Shown in pieces: positions 13,929-16,956 of a DNA stretch of 16,956 bases. Position 1 is the first letter of the stretch. The number at the start of each line of letters is the position of its first letter. The notes under the pieces were generated by a model. The model saw nothing but the letters and a program-made list of their open reading frames with translations, had not been told where the DNA came from and made no database searches. The stretch covers positions 1 to 16,956 of the forward strand of contig JBPBQS010000168.1 in NCBI GenBank assembly GCA_050920955.1, in the 5' to 3' direction. The translations under genes were made by a program, and so were the position numbers. This stretch comes from CAXSEF01 sp050920955 (lineage in GTDB: Bacteria; Pseudomonadota; Alphaproteobacteria; Acetobacterales; Acetobacteraceae).

Positions 13929-14048
13929 CGTGCTCGGTGTTCGCGCCGGTGTCAGCCCTGCAGGAACGCCCGCACCGCCTCCGCCGCATGCACGCCGCGT
14001 TCGTTCGCGGTGGCTGCTTCGCGCGAGGCCGCGGTCCGCGCGCTCGCT

Positions 14049-14777
14049 TCACCGGCGGCGTGAGAACCGGATGATCGCGGCGGTGAGCGGGCGCGAGCCG
14101 GCCGGCAGCCTTACATCCAGCAGCGTGACGCCGTCCTGCATGGCGAGCCGTGCCAGGCCGCCGACCGGCATGCCGCCAGGGTCGAGGCGATCCATGACGG
14201 TCCCCGTACACGCCCGGCCGGGCGGCTTGATGAACTCGAACTCGCTGCTTCCATGCCGGATCAGCCGATCGGCCGGGTAGGGCCCGAACGGGAAATTTCG
14301 GGCCGGATCCATCCCCTCCCGGATTACCTGCCGCACGAAGGCGTGCCGGGGCGGGAACAACCGTGCAAGCACGCGCGCCACGTCGAACCGGCCGGACGCC
14401 CAGCCATTCAGGTAGGGCAGCTCAACGACGCGACCCGAGAGCGGCCGAAAATCCTGCAACTCGTCCGCGCCGTGCGGTTCGGGGGTGACCAGCAGGAAAG
14501 CGCCGCTCGACCCATACATTTCGATGCAGTACCAACCACGGGGGGCGAGCACGTCCGTCCCCTCCGCGGCATAGTGCGCGAGCTTGCCGGCGACCGAGGC
14601 GGACAGGCCGGACGACAGGGCGGCCCCGGTGGGTGCCGCGACCGGGCCCGACATGCCCTCCGCGGGGCAGCCCACGAAATAGCGGTTACGGATGCGCGTG
14701 GAGGACAGCCCGTTGCAGTACTTGGGCACGTCGATCGGCGTAACCCGCTGCGGGATGAGTCTCAGGTAGCAGGACAT
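14049..14777 (-). CDS. Unidentified 242-residue protein
   Basis: I do not recognise the family. From the ATG at 14777 the protein begins MSCYLRLIPQRVTPIDVPKY, then has NRYFVGCPAEGMSGPVAAP (31-49), VLAPRGWYCIEMYGSSGAF (76-94) and a C-terminal part with FEFIKPPGRACTGTVMDRL (180-198). The many Gly, Pro, Tyr and Trp residues and five cysteines suggest a beta-rich, possibly exported protein, yet no signal peptide follows this ATG. The in-frame sequence just upstream contains a hydrophobic stretch (RLVLVLIGLG) broken by two arginines, so the true start may be farther upstream or a signal peptide may have been lost. AGGAAA lies 3 bases before the ATG and supports 14777. The gene converges on the small membrane protein and is divergent from the M48 gene. 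Confidence 0.6.
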   Translation of the reverse strand: MSCYLRLIPQRVTPIDVPKYCNGLSSTRIRNRYFVGCPAEGMSGPVAAPTGAALSSGLSASVAGKLAHYAAEGTDVLAPRGWYCIEMYGSSGAFLLVTPEPHGADELQDFRPLSGRVVELPYLNGWASGRFDVARVLARLFPPRHAFVRQVIREGMDPARNFPFGPYPADRLIRHGSSEFEFIKPPGRACTGTVMDRLDPGGMPVGGLARLAMQDGVTLLDVRLPAGSRPLTAAIIRFSRRR

Positions 14778-14780
14778 GTG

Positions 14781-14786
14781 TTTCCT
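14781..14786 (-). promoter_or_regulatory. Ribosome binding site of the unidentified gene
   Basis: On the minus strand this reads AGGAAA, three bases before the ATG at 14777, with the AGGA core about 5 bases away. It is the reason for choosing 14777 over the longer open frame starting at 15032. Confidence 0.5.
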
Positions 14787-15013
14787 GCCGTGCCCGATCA
14801 AGCCGATCGTGCCAGCACCCCGGCGGCCCAGCCCGATCAGGACGAGGACGAGGCGCCCATGCTGGAGCACTGTCCCGGCGACCTTAAGGTGAGCGGCGTG
14901 GGACGGCTGGAAACGACCGATAAGACACACAGATTGCGCGGCTGTGATTGCAGCATATCGTGGCCCAGTACAGGTGCGGCCGTCGGATGCATGATGCTTC
15001 ACCAGGAAGTCGT

Positions 15014-15034
15014 CGTTGCAATTTATCTGCAACG
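15014..15034. repeat. 7-base inverted repeat with AT-rich centre
   Basis: CGTTGCA (15014-15020) and TGCAACG (15028-15034) are perfect inverted copies around the 7-base spacer ATTTATC. The site lies 86 bases upstream of the M48 start. Its symmetry and AT-rich centre in GC-rich surroundings suit a dimeric regulator's operator. It lacks a T-run and is unlikely to be a terminator. Confidence 0.35.
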
Positions 15035-15119
15035 CAACGAACCATGGGACGGCTGTCAGGAGGTTTCAACCTTGTCGTCAGTCTCGCTAGGATGACCCTT
15101 GCCGCGCCGGGAGTCGTCC

Positions 15120-16956
15120 TTGAACCAAGCCAGCCTGCCTGACTCACGCCGCCCCCTGGTCGTCCTCGGCCTGCCCGCGCTCGCGCTCGCGCTGGGCGCC
15201 TGGCAATTGCAGCGCGGCTGGTCCGGCCTCGTCAGCATGGCGCAGGAGGCGACAAGCCTTGCCGCGCAGGCGGGCCAGATGGACGCGATCGCTGCGGTGA
15301 CCCCGACCCGGATCGTCCAGTTCAGCGGCAATCCGCAGGCTTATGGCGCCCAGCTGGCTGCCACCATGATGCATGACGGCCTGAGCCTGCTGCAGTGGGA
15401 GGTGTTGACGGATCGCGTGCGGGTGGGGCTGGCGCTCGCCACGCTGCTCGGCGGCGCGGTCAGTTTGCTCGCCGGCGCCACGGGATTGACCGCCGCCGCC
15501 TGGGCCGCGCGGCGCAGCCGGCAGTCGCGCGATGCGCTGGAGGCGGCGTTCACCCGCATCCGCGCACTGCTGCCGTTTCTGCTTGGCAGTCTAGTCGGCG
15601 GCCTCGCGGTGGCTTGCAGCGCCGCATTGGTGTTCGAACTTGCCGGCTGGCTGTTTAGCACGTCGGGTAGCCGGACCGAGATCCGCATCCTGACGCCGGG
15701 TTTCGTGCTGGCGGGGGCGGTGCTTTGGCTCGGCTGGCTCACCGTGCGCGAGCTTCGGCGCTCGCTCGCCGCGTTCACGCCCTCTCCGCTGACGCTGCTC
15801 GGGCGCGAGGTGGCCTCCAACGAGGCGCCAGGCCTATGGCAGTTCGTCGCCGCGCGGGCGGCCGAGCAAAGTGCGGCAATGCCGGACCACGTGGCGGTCG
15901 GGCTAGTGGACGGGTTCTTCGTCACCTCAGCGGACGTGGCGCTGGGGCCCGGTGCCACCCTGCTGCGGGGCCGTACGCTACACGTCTCCTTGCCCATGCT
16001 GGCGATGCTGGATGCGGGTGAGACCGCCGCGATCATCGGCCACGAACTTGCGCATTTAGCCACTGACACCGGGTACGACATGCGATTCCTGCCGATCTAT
16101 ACCGGCATCGAGCGCAACCTCGAGGCGCTGCATGCCGTCCGCGACCAATCGACGCTGGCCTGGACGCAAGGGCCCGCCATCACGCTCGGCACGTACATGA
16201 TGTCGGTGTTTGACGGGGCCGTGAAACATTGGAGCCGCCTGCGCGAGATCGAGGCGGACCGGGCGGGCGCCCAGCATAGCGGGGCAGAGCCGGCAGCCCG
16301 GGCGCTGATACGCACCGCCCTGCTGCAGCCGGCGATCGACGCCGTGTTGGCTGAGGCTTGGCAGGCACCCGGCGCCGCGTCGCCCGATCTGGTGGCTACC
16401 ATCGTCGCGCGCGCCGGAGCAGCCGGGCTTGGTGACCCGGCCAGCGCGTTGGAAGAGCGTCAGCCGCACCCGATCGACGGCCATCCTCCATCCAGCCAGC
16501 GGCTGGGCGCCCTCGGGCTCGACGTTACTGCGCTGTTGTTGGCCCAGGCATCCCGCTCCGTGCAGCCGGAGGGCGCGGTATTCGCGCGTGGCTTGTTCAG
16601 TAATTGGGCGGCCCTGTGTTCCGCCGTCAGCGCGGACGCGATCGGGGTGGCCGCGTCCAACCGAGCGGCGCGTACGGCACGGCTGCGCGAGACCGCCGGC
16701 CAGGTGACGGAGGCGGTCGTCGAGATCCTGAGCGATTGGCGCAAGACGGCCGCGGCCTGGGGCACCGCGGCTTCGGTATTCCTGGGTGCCGGGCTGTTAC
16801 TTGCCTACTGGTTGGTCTTCCTCACGGTCAGCGACCCTCCGCATATCCCCCTGTTCTGGCTGCTCGTGGCCGGGCTGCTCGCCATCGGCGCAGCCTGCGT
16901 TCTGCGCGGGATCCTGCTTTGGCGGGGGCGCAACACACCATTGATCACGTTGTCTG
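15120..16956 (+). CDS. Membrane-bound M48-family zinc metallopeptidase, 3' end outside window
   Basis: The frame is open from 15120 to the right edge, 612 codons so far. Hydrophobic segments lie near 12-28, 101-129, 150-179 and 194-209, followed by a catalytic domain. Zinc ligands are H308-E309-L-A-H312 (IIGHELAHLA) and E378 in REIEADRAGA. The preceding VDGFFVTSADVALGPG and GRTLHVSLPMLAML, and the later HPIDGHPPSSQRL, are typical of Ste24/HtpX-type M48 domains. Two more helices lie near 552-573 and 583-605. These enzymes cleave membrane or periplasmic substrates, often in envelope quality control; the substrate here is unknown. The start is a TTG at 15120, six bases after GGGAG; a second in-frame TTG at 15099, after TAGGA, is possible, and a TGA at 15093-15095 blocks anything earlier. 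No break is visible. Confidence 0.85.
   Translation, partial: MNQASLPDSRRPLVVLGLPALALALGAWQLQRGWSGLVSMAQEATSLAAQAGQMDAIAAVTPTRIVQFSGNPQAYGAQLAATMMHDGLSLLQWEVLTDRVRVGLALATLLGGAVSLLAGATGLTAAAWAARRSRQSRDALEAAFTRIRALLPFLLGSLVGGLAVACSAALVFELAGWLFSTSGSRTEIRILTPGFVLAGAVLWLGWLTVRELRRSLAAFTPSPLTLLGREVASNEAPGLWQFVAARAAEQSAAMPDHVAVGLVDGFFVTSADVALGPGATLLRGRTLHVSLPMLAMLDAGETAAIIGHELAHLATDTGYDMRFLPIYTGIERNLEALHAVRDQSTLAWTQGPAITLGTYMMSVFDGAVKHWSRLREIEADRAGAQHSGAEPAARALIRTALLQPAIDAVLAEAWQAPGAASPDLVATIVARAGAAGLGDPASALEERQPHPIDGHPPSSQRLGALGLDVTALLLAQASRSVQPEGAVFARGLFSNWAALCSAVSADAIGVAASNRAARTARLRETAGQVTEAVVEILSDWRKTAAAWGTAASVFLGAGLLLAYWLVFLTVSDPPHIPLFWLLVAGLLAIGAACVLRGILLWRGRNTPLITLS

Larger units (their letters stand above)
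14778..15119. other. Divergent intergenic region
   Basis: These 342 bases separate the unidentified minus-strand gene from the M48 gene and hold no recognised gene. They are less GC-rich than the flanking genes. They contain one clear inverted repeat, CGTTGCA/TGCAACG at 15014-15034, described separately. The minus-strand open frame extending from the neighbouring gene up to 15032 has no family-like sequence beyond a hydrophobic patch near 14850. The promoters of both genes should lie here, but I could not fix a convincing -35/-10 pair. Confidence 0.6.

Noticed and set aside
1..16956. CRISPR array, tRNA, rRNA, or intact insertion sequence
   Set aside because: No regularly spaced direct repeats, cloverleaf with CCA-type end, rRNA-like sequence, or transposase with paired terminal repeats was seen by eye; short or divergent examples could be missed.

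Overview
This is a GC-rich bacterial window. Codon use and gene content suggest a high-GC proteobacterium, perhaps an alphaproteobacterium of the Rhodospirillales/Acetobacteraceae type. That placement is an inference from style, since no rRNA or other taxonomic marker is present. The left end (about 1-660) is visibly less GC-rich than the rest and looks like recently acquired accessory DNA.

Layout. (1) 1-1000: the start of an unidentified minus-strand gene running off the edge, an orphan SMI1/KNR4 (SUKH-type) immunity-like gene, and a frameshifted remnant of an IS5-family transposase. (2) 1000-2435: a decaying signalling locus. It holds a truncated creD on the minus strand and, divergent from it, a chimeric remnant in which the front of a response-regulator receiver domain is joined to the ATPase end of a histidine kinase, with several frameshifts including one at a run of eight Gs. 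(3) 2423-2803: a small intact-looking membrane protein with two CxxC pairs. (4) 2821-13329: the main object, a tight five-gene minus-strand operon. (5) 13330-16956: a divergent small two-helix membrane protein, an unidentified minus-strand gene, and the first 612 codons of a membrane-bound M48 metallopeptidase that runs off the right edge.

The operon, in transcription order, encodes a 1277-residue DUF4132/HEAT-like protein, a MoxR-type AAA+ ATPase, a DUF5682 protein, a VWA-domain protein with a complete MIDAS motif, and a SWIM zinc-finger protein. Every junction overlaps or is within 3 bases, so the products are probably made together. Domain content and order match the E. coli yehI-yehL-yehM-yehP-yehQ cluster, whose biochemical function is, to my knowledge, unsettled. 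By analogy with MoxR/VWA pairs such as RavA-ViaA, NorQ-NorD and CbbQ-CbbO, the ATPase and VWA protein probably form a remodelling or chaperone core. The giant HEAT-like protein, the DUF5682 protein and the SWIM protein would then be sensor, enzyme or client-binding partners. DUF5682 shows motifs resembling the TraB/ChaN/EreA fold, a specific testable idea about the least understood subunit.

No tRNA, rRNA, CRISPR array, prophage or intact insertion sequence was seen.
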